Numbered from the stretch's first letter, positions 8,602 to 18,248 are shown. The stretch: 64,000 bases of DNA from an uncultured Alphaproteobacteria bacterium (GCA_958295695.1 OY282363.1:1926225-1990224); one strand, 5' to 3'. Program-made: numbers and translations. Notes: generated by a model from the letters alone, not told the origin.

Positions 8602-10892
8602 CAGAAGGCTGTCCCGAAACTGAAGCGGAAGAGCTCGGTTCGGTCGAAATCCTCACGGACGACATCCTGTGCAAAGTCCATCCGGAGAGGGCCGATCGGC
8701 GAACTGTAGGACAGACCGACACCGACGGAGCCGCGCGGCGTCGCTTCGTCGGCGATGGCCGCTCCGGAACTGTCGAGCTCGAAGAGACTGCCCCAGTCCG
8801 TGAAGACGCGCCCGGAGACGCCCAGTTCGCGCGGAAGACCCAGCGGCAACAAGAGTTCGGCCGTACCTGTCCAGAAGACATTGCCGCCCAAGGCGTCACC
8901 AGTGATCAGGTCGCGCGGACCGATGCCGGCAGGCTCGAATCCGCGCAGGCTGGTGCCGCCAATGAAGAAACGGTCCGAGATACCGACATCCTCGCCCAGG
9001 AAACCCTGGATGATCCCGGCCTCGGCTCTGATATTGCCGGTCCAATCGATATCGAAAGGATAGAAGTAAGACGCGCCGACCTTGTTTCGGATGTAGCGTT
9101 CCGTGCCGCCAAAGCCCGCGATATCCGTGGCTTGCTGCAGCAGGTAGCCGCTGCTCGGCCTGATGACGTCATCTCGGCGATCGTAGTCGAGTTGTGTGCC
9201 GATCGCCGAGGTGACCGATGTGCCCTCCTGTTGGCGCACGAATACCGACGCCCTCGGTCCGATGTCCTCGATCGAAACGGCTTGCAGGGTGTAACGCATC
9301 GTATGGCGCAAGTGCTCGGTGAGAGGATAGGCCATGCGCAGCGAGCCGCCGGTATCTTCCCGCTCGTATGACGATTCGTCCTGTAGATCGAGGCGGCGAC
9401 GGAACAGGTCGAAACCGGCCGAGAGCTCACGGTCGAGAAAGTAAGGCTCGGTAAAGCTCAGATTGATCGTTTGCCGCTTGCTGGAAAGAGCCAAGTCGAG
9501 CGATAGCCTTTGACCCTTGCCGAGAAGATTGCGTTCCGTGACCGAGATGTTGAACAGAAGATTGTCGAACGTCGAGAAGCCCGCGCCGATCGAGAGTTCG
9601 CCCGTCGATTTTTCCTCCACCTCGACAGCAATGACGGTCGTGTCGGGCTGACTGCCGGGAGAACGGCTTATGGCGACGCTCCCGAAGAAGTCGAGCGCCC
9701 GTACCCGCCTTTCGAACCGTCGCAGCGCCGACGGATTGAAGGCGTCTCCCTCGGACAGCCTGAATTCGCGCCGAATGACTTCGTCGGCCGTGCGCAGATT
9801 GCCAAAAATCTCGATCCGTTCGACATAGAGCGGATCGGCGCGTGCGATATGGTACGTGAGATCGATCCGCCGATTGTCGCGGTCCTGATCGGTCCGTGGC
9901 CTGACACTGACGAACGCCTCGCCACGGTCTCCGAGTTCCAGGGCGATGCTCTCGGCAACCTCTTCCACCTCGCCGGCGTCATACCATTCTCCGGTCTCGA
10001 TCGTGACCATGTCGGCGACGTCTTCGGGCGAAACGCCGCGCAGGTCGCTGGTCACGCCGACCTCGCCGACCTCGTAGCGCGGCCCTTCCTCGATCGTGAA
10101 GGTTATGAAGAACTCGCGCCGGTCCGGCGTCAGGTCGGCCACGACCGAAAGGATCCGGAAGTTGGCGAAACCCTCCGAAAGGTAGAACTGGCGCAGAAGC
10201 TCCTGATCGAATGCGAGCCGGTCTGGATCGTAGGTGTCGTTGGACGACAGAAAACGGTACCAAGCCGTTTCCTTGCTCACGATCGTCTCGCGCAGGGTGC
10301 CGTCGGAGAATTCGTCATTGCCGATGAAGTTGATCTCGCGAACGACCGTGGCTTCGCCTTCGTCGATCTCGAAGACGAGATCGATACGATTCTGTTCCTT
10401 CAGGATCGCCTTGGGTTCGACGGTGGCGTTGAAGCGTCCACTGCGCCGGTAGAGCTCCAGGATCCGCGCGACATCGCCCTGCACCTTGGTCCGGGTATAG
10501 ACAATTCGGGGACGGAGCTGGACTTCGGCTTCGAGTTGCTCCGTGTCGATCGAACGGTTTCCTTCGAACGCAATGCGGTTGACGATCGGATTCTCGACGA
10601 CTTCCACCACCAACGCCGCACCTTCTCGGCGGATCGCAACATCGGCGAACAGGCCCGTGGCGAACAGGCTCTTCAGGGAGTTGTCGACTTCGTGAACGTC
10701 GAACGGGTCGCCGACGCGGAGCGTCATGTAGCTCGCGATGGTCTCGGGCTCGATGCGCTGGTTTCCGGTGACGACCAACTGCTCGATCGTCGTCTGGGCC
10801 GAGGCGCCGCCGCCCGACACGACCGACAGCAGGCACGCGAGGGCTACCGAGCGGACAAGAGCGTTGATTTTGTTCCAGCGCGCCACGGTCAT
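8601..10892 (-). CDS. bamA: Outer membrane protein assembly factor BamA
   Basis: BamA is the central subunit of the outer-membrane beta-barrel assembly machine. The 763-residue protein has a signal peptide ending near SGGGASA, five POTRA domains (the first starts TIEQLVVTGNQRIEPETI), then a 16-strand barrel. The barrel contains the family motif LRGFEPAGIGPRD and ends in a C-terminal Phe (SFGTAF), itself a Bam recognition signal. The ATG at 10892 shares one base with the rseP stop (TGATG); the frame stays open upstream but that part is antisense or shadow of rseP. It sits between the protease gene rseP and the chaperone gene ompH, a classic envelope biogenesis order. Confidence 0.97.
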   Translation of the reverse strand: MTVARWNKINALVRSVALACLLSVVSGGGASAQTTIEQLVVTGNQRIEPETIASYMTLRVGDPFDVHEVDNSLKSLFATGLFADVAIRREGAALVVEVVENPIVNRIAFEGNRSIDTEQLEAEVQLRPRIVYTRTKVQGDVARILELYRRSGRFNATVEPKAILKEQNRIDLVFEIDEGEATVVREINFIGNDEFSDGTLRETIVSKETAWYRFLSSNDTYDPDRLAFDQELLRQFYLSEGFANFRILSVVADLTPDRREFFITFTIEEGPRYEVGEVGVTSDLRGVSPEDVADMVTIETGEWYDAGEVEEVAESIALELGDRGEAFVSVRPRTDQDRDNRRIDLTYHIARADPLYVERIEIFGNLRTADEVIRREFRLSEGDAFNPSALRRFERRVRALDFFGSVAISRSPGSQPDTTVIAVEVEEKSTGELSIGAGFSTFDNLLFNISVTERNLLGKGQRLSLDLALSSKRQTINLSFTEPYFLDRELSAGFDLFRRRLDLQDESSYEREDTGGSLRMAYPLTEHLRHTMRYTLQAVSIEDIGPRASVFVRQQEGTSVTSAIGTQLDYDRRDDVIRPSSGYLLQQATDIAGFGGTERYIRNKVGASYFYPFDIDWTGNIRAEAGIIQGFLGEDVGISDRFFIGGTSLRGFEPAGIGPRDLITGDALGGNVFWTGTAELLLPLGLPRELGVSGRVFTDWGSLFELDSSGAAIADEATPRGSVGVGLSYSSPIGPLRMDFAQDVVREDFDRTELFRFSFGTAF

Positions 10893-12070
10893 CAGGATAC
10901 CAGACCGGTCAGGAACTCGACCACGCCGAAGCGCGCGAGATCGTTGAACGTGACGAAGAGGAAGAGCGCACCGACGAGCCCCAAGCCGACAAAGAAGCCA
11001 TACTCCTGGGCCCGGTCGCTGAGCGGTCGCCCACGGAGCGCCTCGATGATATAGAACACAAGGTGGCCGCCGTCGAGCATCGGTACCGGAAAGAGATTGA
11101 TGAGGCCCAGGTTGACGGAGAGAATCGCCATGAACATCACCAGATTGGCGATCCCGTGCTCGGCGACGCTGCCCGACATCTGCAGGATGCCGAGCGGCCC
11201 CGCCAAGTCCCGGCTGCTCTGGACGCCGCTCAGGATCTTGCCCAGGAAATCGAAGATCCGGACGCACCACATGTAGGTCTCATCGATGCCCGCGACGATC
11301 GCCTCGCCGACCGCGACACGCTCGAAGACGACCTTGTCGGTCTGGACGCCCAGCCTGCCAACCTCGCGTTCATTCCCGAAACCGTCGTCCTGAAGCACCG
11401 TATCGGGAACGATCTCGAGAAAAAGGCGTTCGCTCCGGCGATCGATCTCGAACTCCATGGACACGCCGGGGCTCGTGCTGACGGCGAATCTGAGTTCGTC
11501 GAAGGCGCCGATCGGGCTGCCGTCGATGGCGACGATCACGTCGCCGGGCAGGATGCCGCCCCGTTCGGCGGCGCTGCCCTCATGGACGACGGTCGCCTCG
11601 GGCAGGGTCTGGCTCTGACCGACAAAGGCAAAGACGCCCGCGAAGAGCACGATCGAAAGCAGGAAGTTGGCCAAGGGTCCCGCAACGACGATGGCGAACC
11701 GCTGCGCGACGGTCTTTTCGGGAAAGGCGCCCCCGCGCTTCTCTTCGGTCAGGGCCTCGACGTTCACGCCGTCCGGACCGGTGTCGTTCTGGCCGAACAT
11801 CTTCACATACCCGCCCAGCGGCAGCAGCGACACGCTCCAGCGCGTGCCGTGGCTGTCGTTCCAGCCGAAGACCTCGCGTCCGAAGCCGATCGAGAACTTC
11901 TCCACGAACACGCCGAAGCGTCGGGCGACCCAGAAGTGGCCGAGCTCGTGAAAGAACACGATCGGCGTCAGGACCAGCAGAAAGGGTCCGATGAAGCTGT
12001 CGGTGAACAACAACCATGTGGACTGGAGAAAGTCGCTCAAGAGCACCTCGGCGGCAATCCGGATCGTCAA
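10892..12070 (-). CDS. rseP: RIP metalloprotease RseP (site-2 protease)
   Basis: An inner-membrane zinc protease that cuts transmembrane segments, classically of anti-sigma factors in the envelope stress response. The 392-residue protein has the active-site HELGH in VFFHELGHFWVARRFGV, a PDZ domain in the middle (EGSAAERGGILPGDVIVAID), and the C-terminal catalytic Asp motif NLFPVPMLDGGHL between membrane segments. The frame begins with a TTG at 12070 that overlaps the dxr stop (TTGA). No Shine-Dalgarno sequence is visible, and a GTG eight codons later is an alternative start. Confidence 0.95.
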   Translation of the reverse strand: MTIRIAAEVLLSDFLQSTWLLFTDSFIGPFLLVLTPIVFFHELGHFWVARRFGVFVEKFSIGFGREVFGWNDSHGTRWSVSLLPLGGYVKMFGQNDTGPDGVNVEALTEEKRGGAFPEKTVAQRFAIVVAGPLANFLLSIVLFAGVFAFVGQSQTLPEATVVHEGSAAERGGILPGDVIVAIDGSPIGAFDELRFAVSTSPGVSMEFEIDRRSERLFLEIVPDTVLQDDGFGNEREVGRLGVQTDKVVFERVAVGEAIVAGIDETYMWCVRIFDFLGKILSGVQSSRDLAGPLGILQMSGSVAEHGIANLVMFMAILSVNLGLINLFPVPMLDGGHLVFYIIEALRGRPLSDRAQEYGFFVGLGLVGALFLFVTFNDLARFGVVEFLTGLVS

Positions 12071-13242
12071 CGCGCGGGCCGGGACACGATCGCTCTGGAA
12101 CAGCGACGAGCCTCGAGGTCGATCGCCGCGATATCCTCCAGGCTTTCGGCCCTGCCCGGTCCCATGCGCTCAAGGGTTTCCTCGACCGCGTCGACAATAT
12201 CGAGGAAGCCGATGGCGCCGTCCAGAAAACCCCGCACGGCGATCTCGTTGGCGGCGTTCAGCACCACGGGCGACCGGCCGCCGGCCACAAGAGCGGATCG
12301 TGCGAGTCCAAGGGCCGGAAATCGGCCGAAATCGGGAGAGCAGAAGGAAATGCTTCCGATTTCGGCGAGGTCGAGACGGGGAGACGGTCCGGCCGCGCGG
12401 TCGGGCCAGGCAAGCGTGTAAGCGATCGGCGTCCGCATGTCGGGCGCGCCCAACTGTGCGAGAACCGAACCGTCGACGTACTCGACCATGCCGTGCACGA
12501 TCGATTCGGGATGAACGACGATCTCGATCCGTTCCTGTCCGACCGGAAACAGGTGACAAGCCTCGATCACTTCCAGGCCCTTGTTCATCATGGTCGCCGA
12601 ATCGACGGAGATCTTGGCGCCCATGCTCCAGTTGGGATGGGCCACCGCCTGTTCGGGGGTGGCGTCCCGCATTTCGGCCAGGGACGCTTGCCGGAAGGGG
12701 CCGCCGGACGCCGTGAGAATCAACCGCTCCACCGCATCGATACGCGCGTAGTCGAACACCTGGTGAATGGCGTTGTGCTCGGAATCGACCGGCAGGATCG
12801 TGCTTCCCGAGCGTCGGGCCTCCTGCATGAAGAGAGCGCCCGCGCACACGAGAGCCTCCTTGTTGGCCAGGGCGACGATCGCGCCGCGGCGCACGGCGGC
12901 CAGCGTGGGAGAAAGGCCGGCCGTTCCCACGATGGCGGCCATGATCCAGTCGGATGGACGCTGGGCCGCCTCGTCCAGGGCCTCCCTGCCGGCGCCGCAG
13001 ACGATGCCGGCGCCGTCGAGCGCCTGTTTGAGGTCGTCGTAGCGCGAGGGATCGCCGATCGCGGCGAAGCGGGCTCCCACGTCGCGCGCCGCCTTGGCGA
13101 GTCCGGCGACATTGGTGTGAGCGGTGACCGCTTCGACCCGATAGGCCCCATTGGCCCGCTTGACGAGATCGAGCGTGCTCGCGCCGACGGAACCGGTCGC
13201 TCCGAGTATGGAGACCGTGCGCGCAACGGCGGCGTCAACCAT
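12067..13242 (-). CDS. dxr: 1-deoxy-D-xylulose 5-phosphate reductoisomerase
   Basis: Dxr makes 2-C-methyl-D-erythritol 4-phosphate using NADPH, the committing step of the MEP isoprenoid pathway. The product feeds the isoprenoid substrate of the adjacent uppS gene product. The 391-residue protein has the NADPH-binding GATGSVGASTLD near the N-terminus. It also has the metal and substrate sites PVDSEHNAIHQ, ILTASGGPFR and HPNWSMGAKISVDSATMMNK, and a C-terminal helical domain with VVLNAANEIAV. I chose ATG 13242, which overlaps the end of cdsA by 8 bases; upstream in-frame sequence lacks family similarity. Confidence 0.96.
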   Translation of the reverse strand: MVDAAVARTVSILGATGSVGASTLDLVKRANGAYRVEAVTAHTNVAGLAKAARDVGARFAAIGDPSRYDDLKQALDGAGIVCGAGREALDEAAQRPSDWIMAAIVGTAGLSPTLAAVRRGAIVALANKEALVCAGALFMQEARRSGSTILPVDSEHNAIHQVFDYARIDAVERLILTASGGPFRQASLAEMRDATPEQAVAHPNWSMGAKISVDSATMMNKGLEVIEACHLFPVGQERIEIVVHPESIVHGMVEYVDGSVLAQLGAPDMRTPIAYTLAWPDRAAGPSPRLDLAEIGSISFCSPDFGRFPALGLARSALVAGGRSPVVLNAANEIAVRGFLDGAIGFLDIVDAVEETLERMGPGRAESLEDIAAIDLEARRCSRAIVSRPAR

Positions 13243-14119
13243 TGACGCCCCCCGATACGAGAGCGACGAGCGACACCGCAAGGGCCAGGACCGGCGTCGC
13301 GACAACCAGCGAATCGAGTCTGTCCATAACACCGCCGTGACCCGGGACGAGGGTTCCGGTGTCTTTGGCGCCGAACTTTCTTTTCACCGCGGACTGCAGC
13401 AAATCCCCGAACTGGGCGGCGAGCGATACGATCGCCGCGAGCGCGGCGGCCCGGGGCGCATCGGCCTGAATGAACGTATGGAACACGACGCCGGCCAGCG
13501 TTCCCGCCGCGAACCCGCCCGCGGCGCCGGCCCAAGTCTTTTCGCCGCTGAGACGGGGCGCAAGCCTGGCGCCCCCGACCGTCCGGCCGAGGACAAAGGC
13601 GCCGGTGTCGGTCGCCCAGACCACGAAAAACAACCAGAGAATGGCGTAGCCGCCGCCTTCGGCGTCCTGCATCCACAACAGGACGACGAGCGGAACCGTC
13701 GCGTAGACGACGCCGGCCGCACCCCACAGGCCACCGTCGTTTCCTTTTCGCATCACGGTGACCGTGGCGGTGCCCGCCGCGCCCATCGCGGTCACGTAGA
13801 GGGCCAAGATCATGCTGCCCTGCCCGACCATGGCGAACCATGCGCCGCCGGTTGAACCACCGAACAAACCCGCAGCAATGCCCTGCCCGACCATGGCGAA
13901 CCATGCGGCCACGACCGCGGCCATGGCCGCCCAGCGTCCGGCGCTGCCGGTCAACGCGAACCACTCGTATGCAACCGCCAGCGCCAGCGCCAGGACCCAT
14001 CCCGCGAACCACCAGCCGCCCAGCATCGCCGTAGCGATGCTGACGGTCGCCAAGACAGTCGCGGAGAGCAGCCTGACGCCGAGTTCCGACCCGGCCTTGT
14101 CAAGGAGCCGCGACAGCAC
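13235..14119 (-). CDS. cdsA: Phosphatidate cytidylyltransferase
   Basis: CdsA, an integral inner-membrane enzyme, makes CDP-diacylglycerol from phosphatidic acid and CTP for phospholipid synthesis. The 294-residue protein is almost wholly hydrophobic, with about eight membrane segments. It carries the complete family signature SAVKRKFGAKDTGTLVPGHG followed by GVMDRLD. The start is taken as GTG 14119, which overlaps the uppS stop by 20 bases; the frame is open to an ATG upstream, but that part lies antiparallel to no family similarity. An in-frame 21-codon duplication near residues 70-105 repeats AWFAMVGQG and lengthens a hydrophobic stretch. Confidence 0.94.
   Translation of the reverse strand: MLSRLLDKAGSELGVRLLSATVLATVSIATAMLGGWWFAGWVLALALAVAYEWFALTGSAGRWAAMAAVVAAWFAMVGQGIAAGLFGGSTGGAWFAMVGQGSMILALYVTAMGAAGTATVTVMRKGNDGGLWGAAGVVYATVPLVVLLWMQDAEGGGYAILWLFFVVWATDTGAFVLGRTVGGARLAPRLSGEKTWAGAAGGFAAGTLAGVVFHTFIQADAPRAAALAAIVSLAAQFGDLLQSAVKRKFGAKDTGTLVPGHGGVMDRLDSLVVATPVLALAVSLVALVSGGVNG
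13816..13907 (-). repeat. Direct repeat inside cdsA (29 bp exact, 63 bp period)
   Basis: An identical 29-base stretch occurs at 13816-13844 and 13879-13907. The spacing is 63 bases, exactly 21 codons, so the reading frame is kept. The encoded protein repeats AWFAMVGQG, separated by IAAGLFGGSTGG. The repeats differ only outside the 29 bases, which suggests a recent duplication that has started to diverge, or an assembly artefact. Confidence 0.9.
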
Positions 14120-14849
14120 CGTAGCGCCTCTCGCGCTTGTGGAACGCCTCGATCGCCGCGTCGAGATCGGCCCGGCTGAAATCGGGCCACAGAACCGGAA
14201 TGAACACCAGTTCGGCATAGGCGGCCTGCCAGACCAGGAAGTTGCTGAGACGCTGTTCGCCGCTCGTACGAATCACGAGGTCGGGGTCGGGCGCGCCATG
14301 GGTGTCGAGACGCGCAGCCAGCATGGTCTCATCGACAGCCTCCGGCGTCAGGACGCCCTCCACGCATTCCTTCGCGAGCGCCCGGGCGGCTCTCGCGATC
14401 TCGTCCCGGCCGCCGTAGTTGAGCGCGACATGGACCTTGAGCGCCTCCCCCTCGGCGGTCTCCCGCTCCGCGCGAGCCATGATGTCGAGGATATCGGGCG
14501 CAAGACCGCTCCGGTCGCCGATGAAGTCGAGACGGACGCCGCGTTCCTTCAGGTGCGAGACTTCCTTCTTCAGATAGAAGCGCAACAGGTTCATCAGGTC
14601 CTCGATCTCCTCCTCGGGCCGGCGCCAGTTTTCCGACGAGAAGGCGAAAAGCGTCAGATGCTCGATACGGTGCTCGATGCATGCCCGCAAGGTGCGGCGC
14701 GCGGCTTCCGCGCCGGCTTGGTGACCGGCCGCGCGCGGCAGGCCCCGAAGCCTCGCCCACCGGCCGTTGCCGTCCATGATGATGGCGACGTGGCGAAGCG
14801 CCCGCTCCTCGGGTCGGCGATGTTCGACAGCGGCGACGGGCGTGTTCAT
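14100..14849 (-). CDS. uppS: Isoprenyl transferase (undecaprenyl diphosphate synthase)
   Basis: A cis-prenyltransferase that extends farnesyl diphosphate with isopentenyl diphosphate to the C55 carrier lipid used for peptidoglycan and O-antigen. The 249-residue protein shows the catalytic and diphosphate-binding [10 protein letters not shown], then [25 protein letters not shown] and the C-terminal [20 protein letters not shown] with WPDF. Its ATG overlaps the frr stop by four bases. The pyrH-frr-uppS-cdsA-dxr-rseP-bamA order is widespread in proteobacteria. Confidence 0.96.
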   Translation of the reverse strand: MNTPVAAVEHRRPEERALRHVAIIMDGNGRWARLRGLPRAAGHQAGAEAARRTLRACIEHRIEHLTLFAFSSENWRRPEEEIEDLMNLLRFYLKKEVSHLKERGVRLDFIGDRSGLAPDILDIMARAERETAEGEALKVHVALNYGGRDEIARAARALAKECVEGVLTPEAVDETMLAARLDTHGAPDPDLVIRTSGEQRLSNFLVWQAAYAELVFIPVLWPDFSRADLDAAIEAFHKRERRYGAVAAP

Positions 14850-15403
14850 ACCTGCATGATCTCGGCCTGCTTGACCTCCAGGACCTCGTTCACCTTCGCG
14901 ATTTCCTCATCGGTCAGGTTCTGGATTTCGTCGGACCTGCGATGATGCTCGTCCTGCGAAATCTCGCCGTCCCTTTCCATTCTCTTGAGCGTATCCATGC
15001 CATCGCGCCGGACGTTGCGAATGGCGATCTTCGCCTGTTCCGCGTACTTGCCGGCCACACGCGACAGCTCTCTCCGGCGCTCCTCGTCGAGTTGGGGGAT
15101 CGGCACCCTGACGGTCTGGCCGTCGGACTGGGGGTTCAGGCCCAGTCCGGCATCGCGAATGGCTTTCTCGACAGCCTTGACCATGCCCTTGTCCCAGACC
15201 TGGACCGTCAGAAGGCGAGCGTCCGGCGCGCCGACGCCGCCGACCTGATTGACCGGCATCTGGCCGCCGTAGGCCTCCACCATGACCGGGTCGAGCAAGC
15301 TGACCGAGGCCCGTCCGGTTCGAAGGCCGGCGAACTCCTTCTTGAGAACCTCCACGGCGCCCTCCATGCGGCGCTTCAGGTCCTTCACGGTTGCATCAGC
15401 CAT
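14846..15403 (-). CDS. frr: Ribosome recycling factor
   Basis: RRF splits the post-termination ribosome together with EF-G. The 185-residue protein has family length and the typical start [20 protein letters not shown], with [20 protein letters not shown] and the C-terminal arm including [20 protein letters not shown] and [10 protein letters not shown]. It overlaps pyrH by 8 bases at its start and uppS by 4 bases at its end. Confidence 0.97.
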   Translation of the reverse strand: MADATVKDLKRRMEGAVEVLKKEFAGLRTGRASVSLLDPVMVEAYGGQMPVNQVGGVGAPDARLLTVQVWDKGMVKAVEKAIRDAGLGLNPQSDGQTVRVPIPQLDEERRRELSRVAGKYAEQAKIAIRNVRRDGMDTLKRMERDGEISQDEHHRRSDEIQNLTDEEIAKVNEVLEVKQAEIMQV

Positions 15404-16130
15404 GGCCGTCTCCTTCGGTAATCAGGGTAAAGCGGCCTTCGCCGGACAGCGCGGCGGCAAGGCCGCCCTTCTCGTGCAGGGAAAACACCAGAACGGGCAG
15501 TTTGTTGTCCCTCGCAAGAGAAATCGCCGCGGCGTCCAACACCTTCAGATTGCGCGCGAGAATGTCGGTGTATGTCAGGCTTTCGTAGCGCTCGGCCGAA
15601 GGGTCGGTCTTCGGGTCGGCGGAATAGACGCCATCGACCTGCGTCGCCTTCAGAAAAGCGTCGCAGTCCATCTCGACGGCGCGCAGCGCCGCGGCGGTGT
15701 CGGTGGTGAAGAATGGATTGCCGGTGCCCGCCGCGAAGATCACGACACGACCTTTTTCCAAGTGTGCGACGGCGCGCGGCCGGGCATAGGGTTCGCAGAC
15801 CGTCGGCATGGGAATGGCCGACTGCACCCGGGCGTCGAGACGGGCGCGCTTCAAGGCGTTCTCCAGGGCAAGGGCGTTGATGACCGTCGCCAGCATGCCC
15901 ATGTAGTCGGCCGTGGCGCGCTCCATGCCTTGGGCGGCGCCCGCGACGCCGCGAAAAATGTTCCCGCCGCCAACCACGAGGCAAAGCTCGACCCCCAGCC
16001 CCGAAGCCGCCGCGATGTCGACCGCGATGCGGTCGACCTGTCCCGGGTCCACACCATGAGCCCGGTCGCCCAGAAGCGCCTCGCCCGAGACCTTGATCAG
16101 CACCCGCCCGTAGCGCGGCGACGTTCCCAT
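15396..16130 (-). CDS. pyrH: UMP kinase
   Basis: PyrH phosphorylates UMP to UDP with ATP and is a hexameric amino-acid-kinase-fold enzyme. The 244-residue protein shows [21 protein letters not shown], the UMP-binding [16 protein letters not shown] and [17 protein letters not shown], all at expected places. ATG 16130 is the first start. It lies 99 bases downstream of tsf, with a terminator-like hairpin between, so it may have its own promoter or depend on readthrough. Confidence 0.97.
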   Translation of the reverse strand: MGTSPRYGRVLIKVSGEALLGDRAHGVDPGQVDRIAVDIAAASGLGVELCLVVGGGNIFRGVAGAAQGMERATADYMGMLATVINALALENALKRARLDARVQSAIPMPTVCEPYARPRAVAHLEKGRVVIFAAGTGNPFFTTDTAAALRAVEMDCDAFLKATQVDGVYSADPKTDPSAERYESLTYTDILARNLKVLDAAAISLARDNKLPVLVFSLHEKGGLAAALSGEGRFTLITEGDGHG

Positions 16131-16185
16131 GGGCTTTGCCCTGTCCGCCCTTCCCGCTCCTTGAGACCATCCTACCGAAACGACA

Positions 16186-16209
16186 ACGACCCGCCTAGCG
16201 GAAGGCGGG
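16186..16209 (-). terminator. Hairpin downstream of tsf
   Basis: Seven-base stem CCCGCCT/AGGCGGG (16190-16196 with 16203-16209) and a six-base loop. On the minus strand it is followed by GTCGTTGTCGTTT, a loose U-rich tail. It sits 20 bases after the tsf stop and before pyrH. It could be a partial terminator that lowers pyrH expression relative to rpsB-tsf. Confidence 0.5.
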
Positions 16210-16229
16210 CCGCCGGTGACGCCGTCCGG

Positions 16230-17168
16230 TCAGGAGCCGCTCACCGCCGCCGCGACCTCGGCGGCGAAGTTGCCGTCCTTCTTGTCGATGCCTTCGCCGA
16301 GACCGTAGCGGACGAAACCGGCGACCGTGACCGGAGCATCGAGGTCCTTGCCGGCCCGTTCCAGCACCTCGCTCACGCGCGTCTCGCCGTCGATGACGAA
16401 GGTCTGTTCGGTCAACACCACCTCCTGGTGATACTTGCGGATCCGGCCCTCGACCATCTTCTGAACGATGTCGTCGGGTTTTCCGGATTCCCGGGCCTGT
16501 TCGGCGAGGACGGAACGCTCGCGTTCGACCAGGGCCGGATCGAGGTCCTCGACCGAAACGGCCTCGGGCTTGGTCGCCGCCACGTGCATTGCGATCTGCT
16601 TGCCGAGCGCCGCAAGCCTGCCCGCGTCCCCCTCGGACTCGAGGGCGACGACCACGCCTATCTTGCCGAGCCCGGGCGCAACGGCGGAATGGACATAGCC
16701 GGAGATCGCGCCGCGCTCGACGGACAGCGCGGAAGTCCGTCTAAGCCGCAGATTCTCGCCGATCGTCGAAACGAGATGGGTCAGCTCGTCCCGAACGCTG
16801 TCGCCGCCCGGGCCCGGACAGGGCGCGGACGCCAGCGCTTCGAGGTCGCCGCCAGCGCCCAGACAAAGCTCGGCGCAACAGCTCACGAACTCTTGGAACG
16901 TCTCGTTGCGGGCGACGAAGTCGGTCTCGGAATTCACCTCGATCAGCGCGCCGGTTCTGCCGTCGCCGGAGATGGCCATACCGACCAGGCCGTCGGCGGC
17001 GATACGGCCGGCCTTCCTCTGGGCGGCCGCGAGCCCCTTCGTCCGCAGCCAGTCGGCCGCGGCCTCCATGTCGCCGTCGCTCTCGACCAGCGCCCTCTTG
17101 CAATCCATCATGCCGGCGCCGGATGTCTCGCGCAGCTGCTTGACCAGCGCCGCCGTAATCTCGGCCAT
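16230..17168 (-). CDS. tsf: Translation elongation factor Ts
   Basis: EF-Ts exchanges GDP for GTP on EF-Tu. The 312-residue protein has the N-terminal UBA-like region (KQLRETSGAGMMDCKRALVE), the conserved core IEVNSETDFVARN, and a C-terminal dimerisation region with GKIGVVVALESEG. ATG 17168 was chosen because family similarity starts MAEITAALVKQLRE. It lies 62 bases after rpsB, the universal partner gene. A small hairpin follows its stop. Confidence 0.97.
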   Translation of the reverse strand: MAEITAALVKQLRETSGAGMMDCKRALVESDGDMEAAADWLRTKGLAAAQRKAGRIAADGLVGMAISGDGRTGALIEVNSETDFVARNETFQEFVSCCAELCLGAGGDLEALASAPCPGPGGDSVRDELTHLVSTIGENLRLRRTSALSVERGAISGYVHSAVAPGLGKIGVVVALESEGDAGRLAALGKQIAMHVAATKPEAVSVEDLDPALVERERSVLAEQARESGKPDDIVQKMVEGRIRKYHQEVVLTEQTFVIDGETRVSEVLERAGKDLDAPVTVAGFVRYGLGEGIDKKDGNFAAEVAAAVSGS

Positions 17169-17230
17169 GCTTCCTCGCCCCCGCTCCTGGAGTTGTCGGT
17201 GTTCTTCCCGCCGGCGCCCGACCGCGACGG

Positions 17231-18121
17231 TCAGGCTTCCGCCTGTTTGCCCGCCTCCGTGTCGGCCGTGACCGGGGCGTCCGGAACGGGCTTCGCCTCT
17301 TCGGCCGGCGCTTCCGTTTCCACGACGGCGTCGGGAATGTCCCCCGCGGCTTCCCCGCCCCGGCCCGGTTCGGCGTCGATGACGGTCTCCTCGACCGCCT
17401 CCCGGGCGCCCGGATCTTCCCCGGAGGCGGCCAGTTCGGCCTGGATGCCGTCGAGCACGGCGCTCGAAACGAGATCGCAATACAGGGACACGGCCCGGAT
17501 GGCGTCGTCGTTGCCCGGGATCGCGAGATCGATGCCGTCGGGGTCGCTGTTGGAATCGACCACGGCGACGATCGGGATGCCGAGCTTCTTGGCCTCCGCG
17601 ATCGCGATGTCTTCCTTGTTCGTGTCGATGACGAAGAGCATGTCGGGAAGCCCCGCCATATCCTTGATGCCGCCCAGTGCGCGCTCCAGCTTGTCGCGTT
17701 CGCGGGTCATGCGGAGGACTTCGTTCTTGGTCAGACCGGCCGCGTCCTCGCCCAGGCGCCCGTCGAGGTCGCGCAAGCGGCGGATCGAGTTGGAGACGGT
17801 CTTCCAGTTGGTCAGCATGCCGCCGAGCCAGCGGTGATTGACGTGATACTGGCCGCAGCGGCGCGCCGCTGCGGCCACGGGCTCCCGGGCCTGCCGTTTC
17901 GTGCCCACGAACAGCACGCGGCCGCCGGCGGCGACGATGTCGCGTATCTGCCGCAGCGCGTGACGCAGGAGCGGCACGGTTTGCTGGAGATCGATGATAT
18001 GGACGTCGTTGCGCTCGCCGAAGATGTAGGGCCGCATCTTCGGGTTCCAGCGCCGGGTCTGATGACCGAAATGAACGCCTGCCTCAAGCAGCTGGCGCAT
18101 TGTGAACTGCGGCATCGCCAT
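17231..18121 (-). CDS. rpsB: 30S ribosomal protein S2, with long acidic tail
   Basis: S2 binds the 30S subunit near S1. The 296-residue protein starts [20 protein letters not shown] and shows [26 protein letters not shown] and the conserved [12 protein letters not shown] region. The ribosomal core ends near residue 235; the last ~60 residues form a low-complexity Glu/Ala/Pro tail (for example [16 protein letters not shown]). Such tails occur in some alphaproteobacteria. ATG 18121 is preceded by GGAGAGGGAG at suitable distance. It heads the rpsB-tsf pair and lies 127 bases after dnaE. Confidence 0.97.
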   Translation of the reverse strand: MAMPQFTMRQLLEAGVHFGHQTRRWNPKMRPYIFGERNDVHIIDLQQTVPLLRHALRQIRDIVAAGGRVLFVGTKRQAREPVAAAARRCGQYHVNHRWLGGMLTNWKTVSNSIRRLRDLDGRLGEDAAGLTKNEVLRMTRERDKLERALGGIKDMAGLPDMLFVIDTNKEDIAIAEAKKLGIPIVAVVDSNSDPDGIDLAIPGNDDAIRAVSLYCDLVSSAVLDGIQAELAASGEDPGAREAVEETVIDAEPGRGGEAAGDIPDAVVETEAPAEEAKPVPDAPVTADTEAGKQAEA

Positions 18122-18248
18122 CGATGTCGTCTCCCTCTCCGGTTGAACCTCCGCGGACGAGAACCGGTCGAAACCGGCACCGGATGGCAAGGGCCCGCGC
18201 CCCGGAGCCTGCTGTCCGCGTGTGGATTTGAGTTTGCGAACGGACCTT
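18122..18248 (-). promoter_or_regulatory. rpsB upstream leader with tetraloop hairpin
   Basis: The 127 bases between dnaE and rpsB hold the rpsB leader. A hairpin CCGGT-TTCG-ACCGG (18163-18176, palindromic on both strands) lies 42 bases before the start codon. S2 is often autoregulated through its leader, so a structured leader is expected, but no specific match to a known rpsB leader motif could be made by eye. No clear -35/-10 pair was found. Confidence 0.35.

Noticed and set aside
10892-11270. A longer N-terminus for bamA reading into rseP
   Set aside because: The extra residues are Arg/Pro-rich out-of-frame rseP sequence; a signal peptide starts at ATG 10892.
12061-12075. TTG start of rseP as evidence of a pseudogene or frameshift
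   Set aside because: The protein is complete with all catalytic motifs, and a TTGA overlap with the dxr stop is a usual form of translational coupling.
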